Part shown: positions 24,517 to 33,960 of the stretch, in pieces
How positions within the stretch are numbered: the first letter of the stretch is position 1
Layout: each line of letters starts with the position of its first letter
Assembly (NCBI GenBank): GCA_023415935.1
Contig: JAEZIX010000037.1
Location: forward strand, 1 to 46,523
Length of the DNA stretch: 46,523 nt
Reading direction: 5' to 3'
From: Cyanobacteria bacterium OH_CDB_20
GTDB taxonomy: Bacteria; Cyanobacteriota; Vampirovibrionia; Gastranaerophilales; Gastranaerophilaceae
The notes under the pieces: generated by a model
What the model saw: the letters and a program-made list of their open reading frames with translations, nothing else
Databases searched by the model: none
What the model was told of the DNA's origin: nothing
Made by a program: the position numbers and the translations under genes

Positions 24517-26841
24517 TTATTTGGTTTCATCTACTTCTGCCTGTTGTTCAAGTCTTGCAATTTGCTCTGCAATTTTTCTTTTTTTGGATCCTATAAATAA
24601 AGAACTGTTTAAATTTGAACTAAGCAGTTGTAGTGCTTTACGTATGTTGATATTGTTTTTACCAGGGTTGTTTTCGAATAGTTTTATTGTTTCTTCAATT
24701 ATTCTTTGCTTGTTAAAAGTGTCAATAGTCTCAGTTACCATATAAGTTTCTTCTCTAAAGTTATTGTATTCACCACCTTTGTCTGTTTTTTCGTAATCGC
24801 CTTTTAACGTTGGATGTTGATTTATGAATCTCATCATTGTTGATATTGTTCTTTGCATATTTCTGTAATCAGGAGCTATTAGAACAGCTTGTAGATAAGA
24901 CTCTTTTGCGCTTTTTAATGCTGCTTCTACCTGAGACAATTTTGACGATGAAATTGCTTCTTCCAGATAGGTTTCCATAAGCAAAGTGTTGAGTTGAGAT
25001 AGGTAATTTCTATTGACCTCAGTAACTTCTGATTTCCCTATAATTGATATTGCATCATTTATGTCTTTTCTTTCTTTTGACATATCTGCTATTGCAAAAA
25101 GAAGTCGAGGCGAATCGGAATTATTATTTCCGCTTGTTTCTTTGCTTAATTCGTATGCTTTTTTCAGTTTGTCAATCTCAGAGTTTTGAAGGCCTTGTTG
25201 CTCTAGGATAGCTAGTTCTGAGCGTGATCCGCTTCCGTAATTACCTTGGATAGCTTCAATTAAATCACCCGAATCATTTGTCACGGTAAATAATTCTATA
25301 GGAAGAAGATAATGAACATCTGAAAACTCTTTTTCAATCTGTTTAATAGGAGCTATAAGGCGGCTTATTGGCATTAGTTTTGATGATAATGATTTTATCA
25401 ATTCTGTTAAAACCGCTGCTCTTTGCTCTAGAGGAAGAGTCTTAAATAAGTCGTTATGGGTAAATTCTATTAGGTTTTCTTCCAGTTCATTAGTTTCATA
25501 AGTAATTTGAGGCATTGCTTCCTTGATTTTACCGTTTTCATGTTCGAGCTTTTTCTTCCTTGCACCTGTTAGAGAAATTTGGTCGTCAAAATTCATAAAA
25601 TCGCTTCTGTCTTGCAATTCTGAACGTATTTGTTGATCAAATTGATACAATCTTCTTTCGCTATTAAAAATTTGTATTGGATCTGCATTATTTTTTCTTC
25701 TGATATCAAGAGCTGTTTTGTAGGTTTCTCTTGCTGCTAAATATTGTTGGTTTTCAGCTTGAGTTCTTGCCAACATATCAAGGGCAGGGACTGTTTCAAT
25801 ACTATCTGGGCCGTATGTTTTTTGTAGAATGCCAATAGATAATTCTAGGATAAACTGTGCCTCATTTGTTTCTCTTGAAGATAGACATATAAGGCCTAAT
25901 ATTCTTAGATATTCATTCAATCCATCAAGATCAAGCCCTGCTTTTTCTAGTGTATCAATGCTTCTTTTTATTAATAACTTTCCTTGTTCTGTATTAAAGT
26001 CAGAAGTTAAATCTTTGTGTGGCTTGCTTATTCTTTTTTCATTTGCCTGTTTGTTTTCTCTCCACTTGTTGTAACTTAACCTTTTTTCTTGAGTAAGTTC
26101 GATTCTATCGGGGGAGATTTTATTAATTAATTTAAGTGGGTCTGCAATGCCCATTTTTAGCAATTCTTTTGTTGTTTCAACGAATTGTTTGCTTTGGATA
26201 TTTCTTGTTTCGGTGTTTTGCTGAGGCCAGCTTGCACTGCCTATAACTAAGGACGCACCAAGAAGATAAGACTTAAACTCTGGATCAGTCTCTTCCATTC
26301 CTATTTCAAACAATTTGCTTGATAATAAGCTGACTCCGACTTGGTGGGAATCTTTTAGTATTGTTTGAGTTTGTTCGTTTGATTCTGCAAATCTGCGTAG
26401 AGTATCGCTTGATGTTGTTCCGTTTATTAAATCTGTTAATTCTTTGAGTAAGTTGTTACTCTTATCAAATCCAAACGGCTTGACGATATCTTCAGATGAA
26501 ATCGACGGTACTTGTTTTTCCCATAGACTTATGAATTCTATAGCTTTCGGATCTTTTGATAATTCACTTATGACATATTTTGATATTTTTTCTCTTTTTT
26601 CAGTAGATTCAACCGCCTCATTTAGTATTTCATTTAGTTTTTCTTCTGATATTCCAAGAATATCAGCAGGCAAGTATTCATCAGACAATTTAGCCTTAAA
26701 CGAGATGTTAGGTTTATAGTATAAAGGGTTATAAGTGGTTATCTTATCGCCTTCATAGTTATTACCGATAGGAGAACTGTTCTTTATCGGGGAATTGATT
26801 TTATATGTTGAAATATTACTTTTGATGCCTTCTAATTTCAT
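24517..26841 (-). CDS. Large TPR-like helical protein with lineage N-terminal leader
   Basis: A 774-residue, almost entirely helical protein. The first 55 residues are disordered and end in 'YKPNISFKAKLSDEY'. Residues 310-400 look like tetratricopeptide repeats ('ETVPALDMLARTQAENQQYLAARETYKTALDIRR'-type helices, quoted in part). The C-terminal part (about 590-760) is also repeat-like helical, ending in a basic-acidic coil. No Sec signal, membrane segment or enzyme motif is visible. It is 18 bp downstream of the gene at 26860 and probably co-transcribed with it. A scaffold or adaptor role is suggested by the repeats only. Confidence 0.7.
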   Translation of the reverse strand: MKLEGIKSNISTYKINSPIKNSSPIGNNYEGDKITTYNPLYYKPNISFKAKLSDEYLPADILGISEEKLNEILNEAVESTEKREKISKYVISELSKDPKAIEFISLWEKQVPSISSEDIVKPFGFDKSNNLLKELTDLINGTTSSDTLRRFAESNEQTQTILKDSHQVGVSLLSSKLFEIGMEETDPEFKSYLLGASLVIGSASWPQQNTETRNIQSKQFVETTKELLKMGIADPLKLINKISPDRIELTQEKRLSYNKWRENKQANEKRISKPHKDLTSDFNTEQGKLLIKRSIDTLEKAGLDLDGLNEYLRILGLICLSSRETNEAQFILELSIGILQKTYGPDSIETVPALDMLARTQAENQQYLAARETYKTALDIRRKNNADPIQIFNSERRLYQFDQQIRSELQDRSDFMNFDDQISLTGARKKKLEHENGKIKEAMPQITYETNELEENLIEFTHNDLFKTLPLEQRAAVLTELIKSLSSKLMPISRLIAPIKQIEKEFSDVHYLLPIELFTVTNDSGDLIEAIQGNYGSGSRSELAILEQQGLQNSEIDKLKKAYELSKETSGNNNSDSPRLLFAIADMSKERKDINDAISIIGKSEVTEVNRNYLSQLNTLLMETYLEEAISSSKLSQVEAALKSAKESYLQAVLIAPDYRNMQRTISTMMRFINQHPTLKGDYEKTDKGGEYNNFREETYMVTETIDTFNKQRIIEETIKLFENNPGKNNINIRKALQLLSSNLNSSLFIGSKKRKIAEQIARLEQQAEVDETK

Positions 26842-26859
26842 GTAAACAAACCTTTCTGC

Positions 26860-28311
26860 TTACCTTAGTACCGATGTGAAATACAAACCACCATCTTTAA
26901 TGTGGGGAATGATTTTTTGATATATTTTGAAGATTGGGCTTTTCATAAATTCTGCACTTTTTGCGTCATTTTCGAAAAATCTTGGTGATGCCATAACTTG
27001 CCTAAGTCCTTTATAGCCCATTTTTTCACTGTGTTTTTGGAGAATTTCAATTATTGTTTGCATATCGTCCTCGCTCAAATTATCAGGATCGATATTTTTG
27101 CCCGCATTTTTAAGATTGTTGAATAAAACTTCATCAATTGCGGCTCTGACCATCTGCATTTTTTTTATCGTCATATTATACCATTCTTTTTCATTAGGAT
27201 TGACATTTTCTCTAAGTTTTAATCTTTCAATCATAATATCAATATCTTTTATGCTGAATCTATTATTCATTTCTTCGGTATAAGCGTGTATTGCAGTTAT
27301 AAAGTCCCGAGGATTTTCTGTATTGACGTTTCTAGAAAATCTCAAGAAGTGACTTTGCAAGATGCTTTGAGGCAAACTTGCAGGAATTACATCTAAGAAA
27401 GAGTCATCTGCCCCTTCAGCGAGGACTTCTGGCGCGTTTCTATTGATTCTGTTTTGGATTGCTTTACCGGTATCTTCGATTATTGCTGAAAGTCTTTGAT
27501 TTTTATCGCTTATAAAATCTCCCAGCTCTGTAACAAAACCATAATGGCCTGCGACTCTTATATCAAAGTCATAGCATTTTTCAAGCATGATTGTATCAAC
27601 TTTTTCGTATAAGTGTTGCATTGAAGAGTGAAATCTTGAAACAACTTTTTGAGATTTTTCCTCTTTTGCTGATTCAGGTAAATCTTGAGTAAGTTCTTGA
27701 ATTTGTTTTTTTGCAGAATCAATAATCGCACTAATTTCAGGAATTAATTTTTCTCTTCTTTCAGCGCATTTATCCACATATATTTGCATTTGTGCAGGAA
27801 ACTCATCCATCATTCTTGAGAACTGTCCTGTAATCTCAACAAATTGGTTTTCTTCGGCTTCTAAAAGTTTTGAAACAGGAACTCTTTGAAGAGCTTTCGG
27901 TGCAACAGTCAAACTTGTGGAAGTGATATGAGGCCTTTCTAAAAAAGGTTCCATTTCTTTTGAGGCTTTTTTTGTTAGTCTTAAAGCCTTTTTGTGTGCG
28001 ATTTCAAGAACAGCAACAGCTGTATCAATTCTATCGTCAAGGTTTTTTGAAAGGTCTAATAAATATATTGGATTTTTTATTCTATGAACTGCAAAACCAC
28101 CCGCAATAGCTATTCCGACTCCTAAAGAAGCAATCAAAATATTACGTATTTTTTGTTTTTTTGTTTTGTTTGTTGTTTCTTTTCCTTTTATGAAGGCATC
28201 TTCTTTTTGAGGTTGACTAGATATATTTTGTGCAGCAAGGTTTTGCACAGTTCTACCGGTTGTAAAACTGCTGAATACATTGGGTTTTTGGTTAATAGTC
28301 TCAACGCCCAT
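26860..28311 (-). CDS. Single-pass membrane protein with long helical region
   Basis: The 483-residue protein has a disordered polar N-terminus (1-50, with 'INQKPNVFSSFTTGR'), a basic stretch, one membrane segment (about 54-74, 'NILIASLGVGIAIAGGFAV') and a long mostly helical domain up to 483. The basic residues before the membrane segment predict an N-in orientation with the large domain outside. An AGGTG ribosome site lies 7 nt before the ATG. It heads a two-gene operon with the 774-residue helical protein. No known family is recognised. Confidence 0.68.
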   Translation of the reverse strand: MGVETINQKPNVFSSFTTGRTVQNLAAQNISSQPQKEDAFIKGKETTNKTKKQKIRNILIASLGVGIAIAGGFAVHRIKNPIYLLDLSKNLDDRIDTAVAVLEIAHKKALRLTKKASKEMEPFLERPHITSTSLTVAPKALQRVPVSKLLEAEENQFVEITGQFSRMMDEFPAQMQIYVDKCAERREKLIPEISAIIDSAKKQIQELTQDLPESAKEEKSQKVVSRFHSSMQHLYEKVDTIMLEKCYDFDIRVAGHYGFVTELGDFISDKNQRLSAIIEDTGKAIQNRINRNAPEVLAEGADDSFLDVIPASLPQSILQSHFLRFSRNVNTENPRDFITAIHAYTEEMNNRFSIKDIDIMIERLKLRENVNPNEKEWYNMTIKKMQMVRAAIDEVLFNNLKNAGKNIDPDNLSEDDMQTIIEILQKHSEKMGYKGLRQVMASPRFFENDAKSAEFMKSPIFKIYQKIIPHIKDGGLYFTSVLR

Positions 28312-28458
28312 TCATGGCACCTGTTGCTTTATTGCAGATCATTGTTATTTTAAACTTTAAATATATTTTTTTTGCTATTTTCATTTGCATTCACAATAGA
28401 ATTTTTACATTTATTAACCATGCACAAAATAAGCCTTTTGATTGCTGTTCATGTTGTA

Positions 28459-28487
28459 TTGACTTAGTCTTTAATGGTTTTTATAAT
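28459..28487 (+). promoter_or_regulatory. Consensus promoter of the SGNH-like gene
   Basis: TTGACT (28459-28464) and a perfect TATAAT (28482-28487) are 17 bp apart, 18 nt before the ATG at 28506. This rules out a longer in-frame start near 28314 for that gene. The rest of 28316-28458 holds no gene that I can support. Confidence 0.85.
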
Positions 28488-28505
28488 ACGTACGGAAAGA
28501 AATTT

Positions 28506-29483
28506 ATGAAAAAATTTTTAAAAATATTTACTATTTATCTTTTAAGTATAGTTCTGTTTTTTGTTGTGGCAGAAGCTTTTCTGTTTTGTTTTTCTTTTTA
28601 TAAGCAGAAAAAAGTGTTCAAAAAATGGACAGTTCAAAAACAATTTGAAAAATATTTTGAGAAATCAGATTATGAAATTTCTGGTTTTAAATCTGAGAGA
28701 TTTAGAAAAGATATTGGAACAGATTACAACAAAAAAAGCGTTTTAATATTCGGGTGTTCGCATCTTTTTGGTGCAGGGCTTGAAGATGAACAGACTTTTG
28801 GGTATAAGCTTTCCCAAGCGACTAAAAGACCCGTATACAATAGAGCATTTTGGGCCTGGGGACCTCAATATATGCTATACCTGCTCAAAAGCAAAAGATG
28901 GATAGAAGACATTAAGCCTCCTGAATATGTAATAACAATGTTTATTCCGGATTATTATCAAAGGCTCTATTTACATCAGGGCTGGCCTTTTGATTCAGGC
29001 GTTTATTTGAGATACAAAATTGATAAAAATGATAATTTGAAATTATTGCCGACTTCTCCTTATCCTTGGTATTGGCGATTTTTAACTGTTAAATATCTTC
29101 AATATTATCTCGAGAATAAAGAAACGGGAAATAGCAAGTATACAGATAAACTTTATTTAAAAATTATGCTTGAAAGTATTGATACAATTAAAAAAAGATA
29201 CCCTGGTGCAAAAGTGATTTTACTTTTGTATGAAGGAGGCGCGGTTTCTGAAGAGATAAATCCTTATATAATGAAAAATAGCGATTATTTCAATTCAAAA
29301 CCTTTTTCGCCTGAGACACTAAAAGAGCTGGAAAAAGCAGGATATATTGTTATTAATATGGAAGAATTTGTAGGACATAGCTTGAAAACAAAAGAATATA
29401 AACTCGAAGGGGACCCCACTCATCCGAGCGAAAAAGTTTGGGATGAATTTGTGCCTTTATTAAAAGATAGATTTAGTATGTGA
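28506..29483 (+). CDS. Membrane-anchored SGNH-hydrolase-like protein
   Basis: A 325-residue protein that begins MKKFLKIF followed by a membrane segment (about 7-27), so the rest is outside the cytoplasm. The SGNH block I reads 'VLIFGCSHLFGAGLEDEQTF' (usual GDS replaced by GCS, Ser kept), and a C-terminal 'DPTHPSEKVWDEF' supplies the Asp-x-x-His catalytic pair. Such proteins are often O-acetyl esterases or acyl transferases acting on surface polysaccharides. The GGAAAG ribosome site and the promoter just upstream fix the start at 28506. It is transcribed divergently from the 28311 gene, and its activity is unverified. Confidence 0.78.
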   Translation: MKKFLKIFTIYLLSIVLFFVVAEAFLFCFSFYKQKKVFKKWTVQKQFEKYFEKSDYEISGFKSERFRKDIGTDYNKKSVLIFGCSHLFGAGLEDEQTFGYKLSQATKRPVYNRAFWAWGPQYMLYLLKSKRWIEDIKPPEYVITMFIPDYYQRLYLHQGWPFDSGVYLRYKIDKNDNLKLLPTSPYPWYWRFLTVKYLQYYLENKETGNSKYTDKLYLKIMLESIDTIKKRYPGAKVILLLYEGGAVSEEINPYIMKNSDYFNSKPFSPETLKELEKAGYIVINMEEFVGHSLKTKEYKLEGDPTHPSEKVWDEFVPLLKDRFSM

Positions 29484-29598
29484 GGCCTTAAAACTGTAAC
29501 AATTTGTGTCAAACAAAGCTAAAAACCTGTCTTTAATGTAAAATTTTTTCTTCACCTGTTTTAAACGTTATGTAGGTTAAAATAATAGGAAAATTAAT

Positions 29599-29991
29599 AT
29601 GAACATAACTCCTGTCACTTCTTTTTCAAAAACTGCTTATAAGCCAAATTCTAAAGTCGCTTTTGGCAATGCTCCTGATACAACTAGTCCGACTTATGAT
29701 GTTTCTAAATTGGAACGCTCTGCTGAGGCTAAATTTGATCCTGAAAAAGGAGTTTTGACAATTCATACAGCTATCAAAAATACTTTTGATTCGGATTCTT
29801 GGTACAGCATTAAAGAAGATGGAAGCGGTCAGTATAGCACTTGTTGGCACCCAAAGGTAGCTCAATATGATAAAGGTGCGTTAAAAGATATTTATGAAGA
29901 AGCCAAAGCACTTTGTGAAAAAAACAACGGTAAAATTTCTGATGAAGATGCAAAAGTTCTTATGGAAAAAATAAAACAACGTCCTTATTAG
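29599..29991 (+). CDS. Small protein with lineage N-terminal leader
   Basis: A 130-residue protein beginning 'MNITPVTSFSKTAYKPNSKV' and followed by AFGNAPD, after which comes a compact alpha/beta region with 'WYSIKEDGSGQYSTCWHPKV'. No signal peptide, membrane segment or known motif is seen. An AGGAAAA ribosome site lies 7 nt upstream, and a strong terminator follows, so it is a single-gene unit. The leader resembles those of the metalloprotease genes at 9867 and 39030. Confidence 0.68.
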   Translation: MNITPVTSFSKTAYKPNSKVAFGNAPDTTSPTYDVSKLERSAEAKFDPEKGVLTIHTAIKNTFDSDSWYSIKEDGSGQYSTCWHPKVAQYDKGALKDIYEEAKALCEKNNGKISDEDAKVLMEKIKQRPY

Positions 29992-30010
29992 TATATAAAA
30001 ATATAATTAT

Positions 30011-30035
30011 AAGAGGGGTCTTGCCCCTCTTTTTT
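30011..30035 (+). terminator. Terminator after the small leader protein
   Basis: AGAGGGG pairs with CCCCTCT around a 5-nt loop (TCTTG), followed by five T. Confidence 0.9.
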
Positions 30036-30045
30036 GATGTTAGTC

Positions 30046-30074
30046 TTGACACTTAGGTGGATAATAACTATGAT
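30046..30074 (+). promoter_or_regulatory. Consensus promoter of the zinc-ribbon gene
   Basis: TTGACA (30046-30051) and TATGAT (30069-30074) with 17-bp spacing, 22 nt before the ATG. A near-perfect AGGAGG ribosome site lies between. Confidence 0.85.
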
Positions 30075-30096
30075 TTAATTAATCTTAGGAGGATAT

Positions 30097-30627
30097 ATGG
30101 CAGATACAAAACAAACAATAAAATGTCCTGCATGCGAAAAGGCTATGCAAAAAATTTTTATGCCTGAAGCAGGCGTTTATATTGATATCTGTCTTGATGG
30201 TTGTGGCGGAATATTTTTTGATAATAGAGAATTTGAGCGTTTTGATGATAAGGTTGAAAACATTGATGTAATTATAGATGCGATTGAAGGAAAAATATTT
30301 TCTTCTGTTGATTCTGATGTTGTAAGAATTTGCCCTGTATGTCACGCAAAAATGGTGAAGAATTATGTAAGCCAAAAACATAAAACAATGATAGATGAAT
30401 GCTATTCTTGTGGTGGTAAGTTTCTTGATAACAAAGAGCTTCAGGCAACCAGAGATGAGTATGATTCTGCTATAGAGAAGAAGCAGGATACTGAGGCATT
30501 TGTACGTGACACGGTAAGCAAGGCTTGGGAAACCCAAAGTCAGGTTAAAAATGATAGAACAAAAAGACACCCCGTTTTAAAAGAGGTGTTTGATTATATA
30601 GTTGCTGCTTCAGATAAAGAGTATTAA
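30097..30627 (+). CDS. Protein with two TFIIB-type zinc ribbons
   Basis: The 176-residue cytoplasmic protein contains two zinc-ribbon modules of the zf-TFIIB type: 'CPACEKAM' with 'CLDGCGGIFFDNREFERF' (about 9-50) and 'CPVCHAKM' with 'CYSCGGKFLDNKELQA' (about 84-123). A polar C-terminus follows. Such ribbons bind one zinc each, and the function of the bacterial family is unknown. The strong promoter and ribosome site suggest abundant expression. An open frame on the opposite strand inside this gene is a shadow. Confidence 0.82.
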   Translation: MADTKQTIKCPACEKAMQKIFMPEAGVYIDICLDGCGGIFFDNREFERFDDKVENIDVIIDAIEGKIFSSVDSDVVRICPVCHAKMVKNYVSQKHKTMIDECYSCGGKFLDNKELQATRDEYDSAIEKKQDTEAFVRDTVSKAWETQSQVKNDRTKRHPVLKEVFDYIVAASDKEY

Positions 30628-30740
30628 AAATACTGATTTTTTCCAATTTTCTATCTATTGTGCATTTTTACCGCTGGTATTTTAGGATTATTTTATTTTA
30701 AACTGTTTATGGTATATTCTATTAGAAAATAGAGGATAGT

Positions 30741-31691
30741 ATGAATAAGTTTTTTCAAAATATAATAATAATTCTTTCACTTGTCGTGTTTATTTTTTTC
30801 TTTGATAACAAGCCGACTTATTGTGATACATTGAAGTTTGTCCAGTTGTCAGATGTTCACTATACAACCACGAGGGATAACACTTCTTATAAACTTTTAG
30901 CATCATCAAAACCTTTATTAGAAGATGCCATAAACCAGATTAATTGTCTTAACGGCCTTGATTTTGTTATGATTACAGGTGATTTGATAGATAATCCCAA
31001 TGAGCCTGCGTTAAGAGATTCAGTAAGTATTGTGAACAAGCTAAGATACCCTTGGTATTTTGCTTTTGGGAACCATGATACAACTACAAGCGGAAACCTT
31101 ACTAAGAAAAGATTTGTTGAAGTTTTAAGAGAAACAAATAAATGTTATAAATTTGAAAATGCTTTCTATTCTTTTGAGCCTAAAAGATGCTACAGAGTGA
31201 TTGTGCTTGACGGCGCTAAGAACAGAGGGATTTCTTCCAATGGAAGAATAACTGAAGAACAGTTAAAATTCTTGGATAATGAGCTTAAAGCGGCAAAGAA
31301 TAAAAAAGAAGTTGCGCTTATTTTCTTGCATTTTCCGCTTGAAGAACCTTTTCCTTCCACGCACCACCGTATAATCAATGCGTCAGAGATGCAGGCCGTT
31401 ATTGATAAATATCATTTTCCTATAGCAATTTTTACAGGACATTATCATACAACAAAAATTATAAGAAAAGATAACGTTCTGCACGTTTCAAGTCCTTCTT
31501 TAGCAAGCTATCCTAATGCTTTTAGGCTTATAACAGTAAGAAGCGATAGGAACAAAGTTACTTTTACATTTAAATATATGGAAACAAGTTTAAAAGACCT
31601 TCAAACCAAAGCGCGTATTATGACTTTAGGAAGTTCGAGCTATTACGGCGAGGAAACAGACAGAGATACAACAGTCACAATAGACAAGTAG
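30741..31691 (+). CDS. Exported calcineurin-like metallophosphoesterase
   Basis: A 316-residue protein with an N-terminal signal or anchor (about 1-28). All metal-binding blocks of the family are present: 'QLSDVHYT' (near 37), 'MITGDLIDNP' (near 78), 'FGNHDTT' (near 109), 'LHFPLEEPF' and 'TGHYHTTK' (near 232). It should hydrolyse a phosphoester outside the cytoplasm; the substrate cannot be told from the sequence. An AGAGGATAG ribosome site precedes the ATG. It is followed 46 bp later by an MBL-fold gene in the same direction. Confidence 0.88.
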   Translation: MNKFFQNIIIILSLVVFIFFFDNKPTYCDTLKFVQLSDVHYTTTRDNTSYKLLASSKPLLEDAINQINCLNGLDFVMITGDLIDNPNEPALRDSVSIVNKLRYPWYFAFGNHDTTTSGNLTKKRFVEVLRETNKCYKFENAFYSFEPKRCYRVIVLDGAKNRGISSNGRITEEQLKFLDNELKAAKNKKEVALIFLHFPLEEPFPSTHHRIINASEMQAVIDKYHFPIAIFTGHYHTTKIIRKDNVLHVSSPSLASYPNAFRLITVRSDRNKVTFTFKYMETSLKDLQTKARIMTLGSSSYYGEETDRDTTVTIDK

Positions 31692-31737
31692 CCTAAAATA
31701 AAGTAAGATTACACTATTATATCAAGGTTAATTTATT

Positions 31738-32685
31738 ATGCACGATGATAATAACACATTTAAAGTTAGATTTAGAGGAGTAAGAGGCTCTTATGCTGTT
31801 CCTAACTCAAGGTTCTTGGGTTATGGGGGCAATACTGCGTGTGTGGAGATAAATGTCGGCGGGCATCTTATAGTGCTTGACGCTGGAACAGGTATTATTT
31901 CTCTAGGAAATGACCTTATGGCAAATTATATATCGTCGTCACCTGATCCTGAAAAAAGAACGCCGATAAGCCTAAATATCTTTTTAAGTCATATACATAC
32001 AGACCATATTCAAGGTTTGAACTTTTTTAATCCGATAAATATCAAGTCTTCTAAAATTAATATCATGGGATATAGTACCGGTTCTGAGCCACTTAAAGAA
32101 TCTCTTTCAGAACTATTATACGGTAGGTCTTTCCCTTTAAACCTTTCTGATATCAAGGCTAAAGTTACCTTTAATGATTTACATGAAAATGATGTTGTAT
32201 ATTTAAACGAATGTTCAGATGAGCCTGAAATAACAGACCAGTCAACAAAAGCTGATGTTGATTTTTCTGAAAATAAAGTTAAAATTACAGTGATGAAATC
32301 AAGTTCTCACCCTCAAAACGGGGTTATGCTCTATAAGGTTGAATATAAAGGCAAATCACTTGTCTATGCTACTGATAAGGAAAATTACATAGGTTCAGAC
32401 AAAAGACTTGCGCTTTTTGCAAGGGATTGCGACCTCCTTATTCACGACTCCCAATACACAACCCAAGATTACATGTCACCTGTATTTTCAAAACAAGGGT
32501 TTGGTCATTCAACCTTTGAGATGGCGGTTGAGCAGGCAAAAATAGCACATGCTAAAAAACTTGCATTTTTCCACCTTGACCCAACTTATGATGATGAAAA
32601 ACTTGAATGCGTCGAAAAATATTATATTCAAAAAATGGATACAGCTTTTATTGCAAGAGAAGGCCAAGAAATAGTTTTATTATGA
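31738..32685 (+). CDS. MBL-fold metallo-hydrolase
   Basis: A 315-residue cytoplasmic protein of the metallo-beta-lactamase fold, RNase Z/PhnP-like branch. It opens with 'FRGVRGSYAVPNSRFLGYGG', has 'LIVLDAGTGI', the metal motif HxHxDH in 'FLSHIHTDHIQGLNFF' (near 82-95), 'HDSQYTTQDY' and 'FGHSTFEMA', and a late His in 'FFHLDPTYDD'. Members with this 'GVRGS' start are often cyclic-nucleotide or phosphodiester hydrolases. Its stop overlaps the next start as ATGA. Confidence 0.85.
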   Translation: MHDDNNTFKVRFRGVRGSYAVPNSRFLGYGGNTACVEINVGGHLIVLDAGTGIISLGNDLMANYISSSPDPEKRTPISLNIFLSHIHTDHIQGLNFFNPINIKSSKINIMGYSTGSEPLKESLSELLYGRSFPLNLSDIKAKVTFNDLHENDVVYLNECSDEPEITDQSTKADVDFSENKVKITVMKSSSHPQNGVMLYKVEYKGKSLVYATDKENYIGSDKRLALFARDCDLLIHDSQYTTQDYMSPVFSKQGFGHSTFEMAVEQAKIAHAKKLAFFHLDPTYDDEKLECVEKYYIQKMDTAFIAREGQEIVLL

Positions 32686-33230
32686 AGAAAATTATTTTTG
32701 TATTAATGATGTTTTCCGTTGTTTTGCTTAATTCAGGGGCAAAATTTGTAATTGATGCTGTTAAAAACGCCCAACTACACAACAACCTTGGGATTAATTG
32801 TTTTAATGAAAACGATTATTATTGCGCTATCAAAGAATTTGAAATAGCAATAAAAATAAACCCAAAAACTCAGACAACTGCTGTTTATTATGCAAATCTC
32901 GGCAAAACCTACGACAAAATAGGTTATCCTAAGATGGCTATGGACTGTTACCAAAAGGCTCTTAATATAAACCCTGTAAATCTCGATTATTATATTAAAC
33001 TTTCTAAAACATTCAAAAAGCAGGGAATATTAGATGCAAGGCTCAAATTCTACAAATCAAGGAAGGATAATCCTTTAAACGATATTATGATTGGGCTTAT
33101 TTATATTGAAAAAGGTGATATTCCAACAGGTCTTACGGTTTTGGACAATTTTTGCTACAAAGAGCCTGATATTCTCATAACAAAAGGAATTAGAAACTAT
33201 ATAAGCAACAAACTTTATCTTGAAAAATAA
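32682..33230 (+). CDS. Exported TPR protein
   Basis: The protein is 182 residues from the ATG at 32682, which overlaps the MBL gene stop by four bases. An N-terminal signal or anchor (about 3-20) is followed by tetratricopeptide repeats ('LGINCFNENDYYCAIKEFEIA', 'YYANLGKTYDKIGYPKMAMD' and a third). It probably lies in the periplasm and binds a protein partner. A longer reading from 32607 runs inside the MBL gene and is rejected because the signal sequence begins at 32682. Confidence 0.8.
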   Translation: MKKIIFVLMMFSVVLLNSGAKFVIDAVKNAQLHNNLGINCFNENDYYCAIKEFEIAIKINPKTQTTAVYYANLGKTYDKIGYPKMAMDCYQKALNINPVNLDYYIKLSKTFKKQGILDARLKFYKSRKDNPLNDIMIGLIYIEKGDIPTGLTVLDNFCYKEPDILITKGIRNYISNKLYLEK

Positions 33231-33240
33231 CAAACCTTTG

Positions 33241-33873
33241 TTATAGGCATTTGCCGTGGGTATCTGTTCCGCCAGTTTTTATAAGATTATATTTGTCGGC
33301 AATTTTTTTGACATTTCTTAGAAGGTGGAATTTTATAATTCCTCGGTGTCTTTTGTATGGATAAAAAACTTCAAGTCCTTCAATTCCAAGTTTCATAAGG
33401 CATTTTACAAAGTGGTCTAAAGATATTGCCCAGTAGCATGCAGGATGAGCAAGAACTGCCACTCCGCCTGCCTTTTTTATTGCGTTAATTGCGGTTTTTG
33501 GGTGCCTGAATGTGAAAAATCTTACGATATCTTTTTCGGTTTGAGCTTTATTTTTAGCGCAGATTGCCTGAAGCTCTTTGTTTGTAATATCTACCCCGTA
33601 GCCCAAAATATGTATTAAAATGCCTCTATACCAGCAATCAAACTCAATTGCAGGGATGACAATATTTTCTTTCAAAATATTTGTTTCTAAGTATGCGTTC
33701 AAAGTATTGTGGTCAGCTATTGAAACGTATTTTAATCCCTTTTTTTTAGCGCATTCTATGACTTCGTAAGGGGTCATTTGACCGTCAGAACAATTCGAAT
33801 GAATGTGTAAATCTACATCCTTTTCAAAATCTTTTTCACTAAAGTTTTCAAGTAATTTTTTAATATTTTTCAT
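33241..33873 (-). CDS. PHP-domain phosphoesterase (TrpH/RNase AM-like)
   Basis: A 210-residue PHP-family protein with 'DLHIHSNCSDGQMTPYEVI' (metal-binding His-x-His), 'VSIADHNTLNAY', 'IPAIEFDC', 'LAHPACYW' and 'GGTDTHGK' at the C-terminus. Related proteins are 3',5'-nucleotide phosphatases or 5'-3' exonucleases. It is shorter than typical TrpH (about 280) and stops directly after the last metal motif, yet all visible motifs are present. It is convergent with the TPR gene, 11 bp away, and divergent from the gene at 33961. Confidence 0.85.
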   Translation of the reverse strand: MKNIKKLLENFSEKDFEKDVDLHIHSNCSDGQMTPYEVIECAKKKGLKYVSIADHNTLNAYLETNILKENIVIPAIEFDCWYRGILIHILGYGVDITNKELQAICAKNKAQTEKDIVRFFTFRHPKTAINAIKKAGGVAVLAHPACYWAISLDHFVKCLMKLGIEGLEVFYPYKRHRGIIKFHLLRNVKKIADKYNLIKTGGTDTHGKCL

Positions 33874-33960
33874 AAAATACCGACCAACTAGACCGTTTCA
33901 ACAAAATTTTACTATAATAATATATTACATGTTATTATAAAAACTAAAAATAAGGAAGTT

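Noticed and set aside
28314..28505. Longer N-terminus for the SGNH-like protein
   Set aside because: A TTGACT-17-TATAAT promoter lies at 28459-28487 and GGAAAG precedes the ATG at 28506, so the upstream in-frame codons are not translated.
30085..30570. 161-codon minus-strand open frame opposite the zinc-ribbon gene
   Set aside because: The plus-strand gene has two zinc ribbons, a consensus promoter and AGGAGG; the antisense frame has none.
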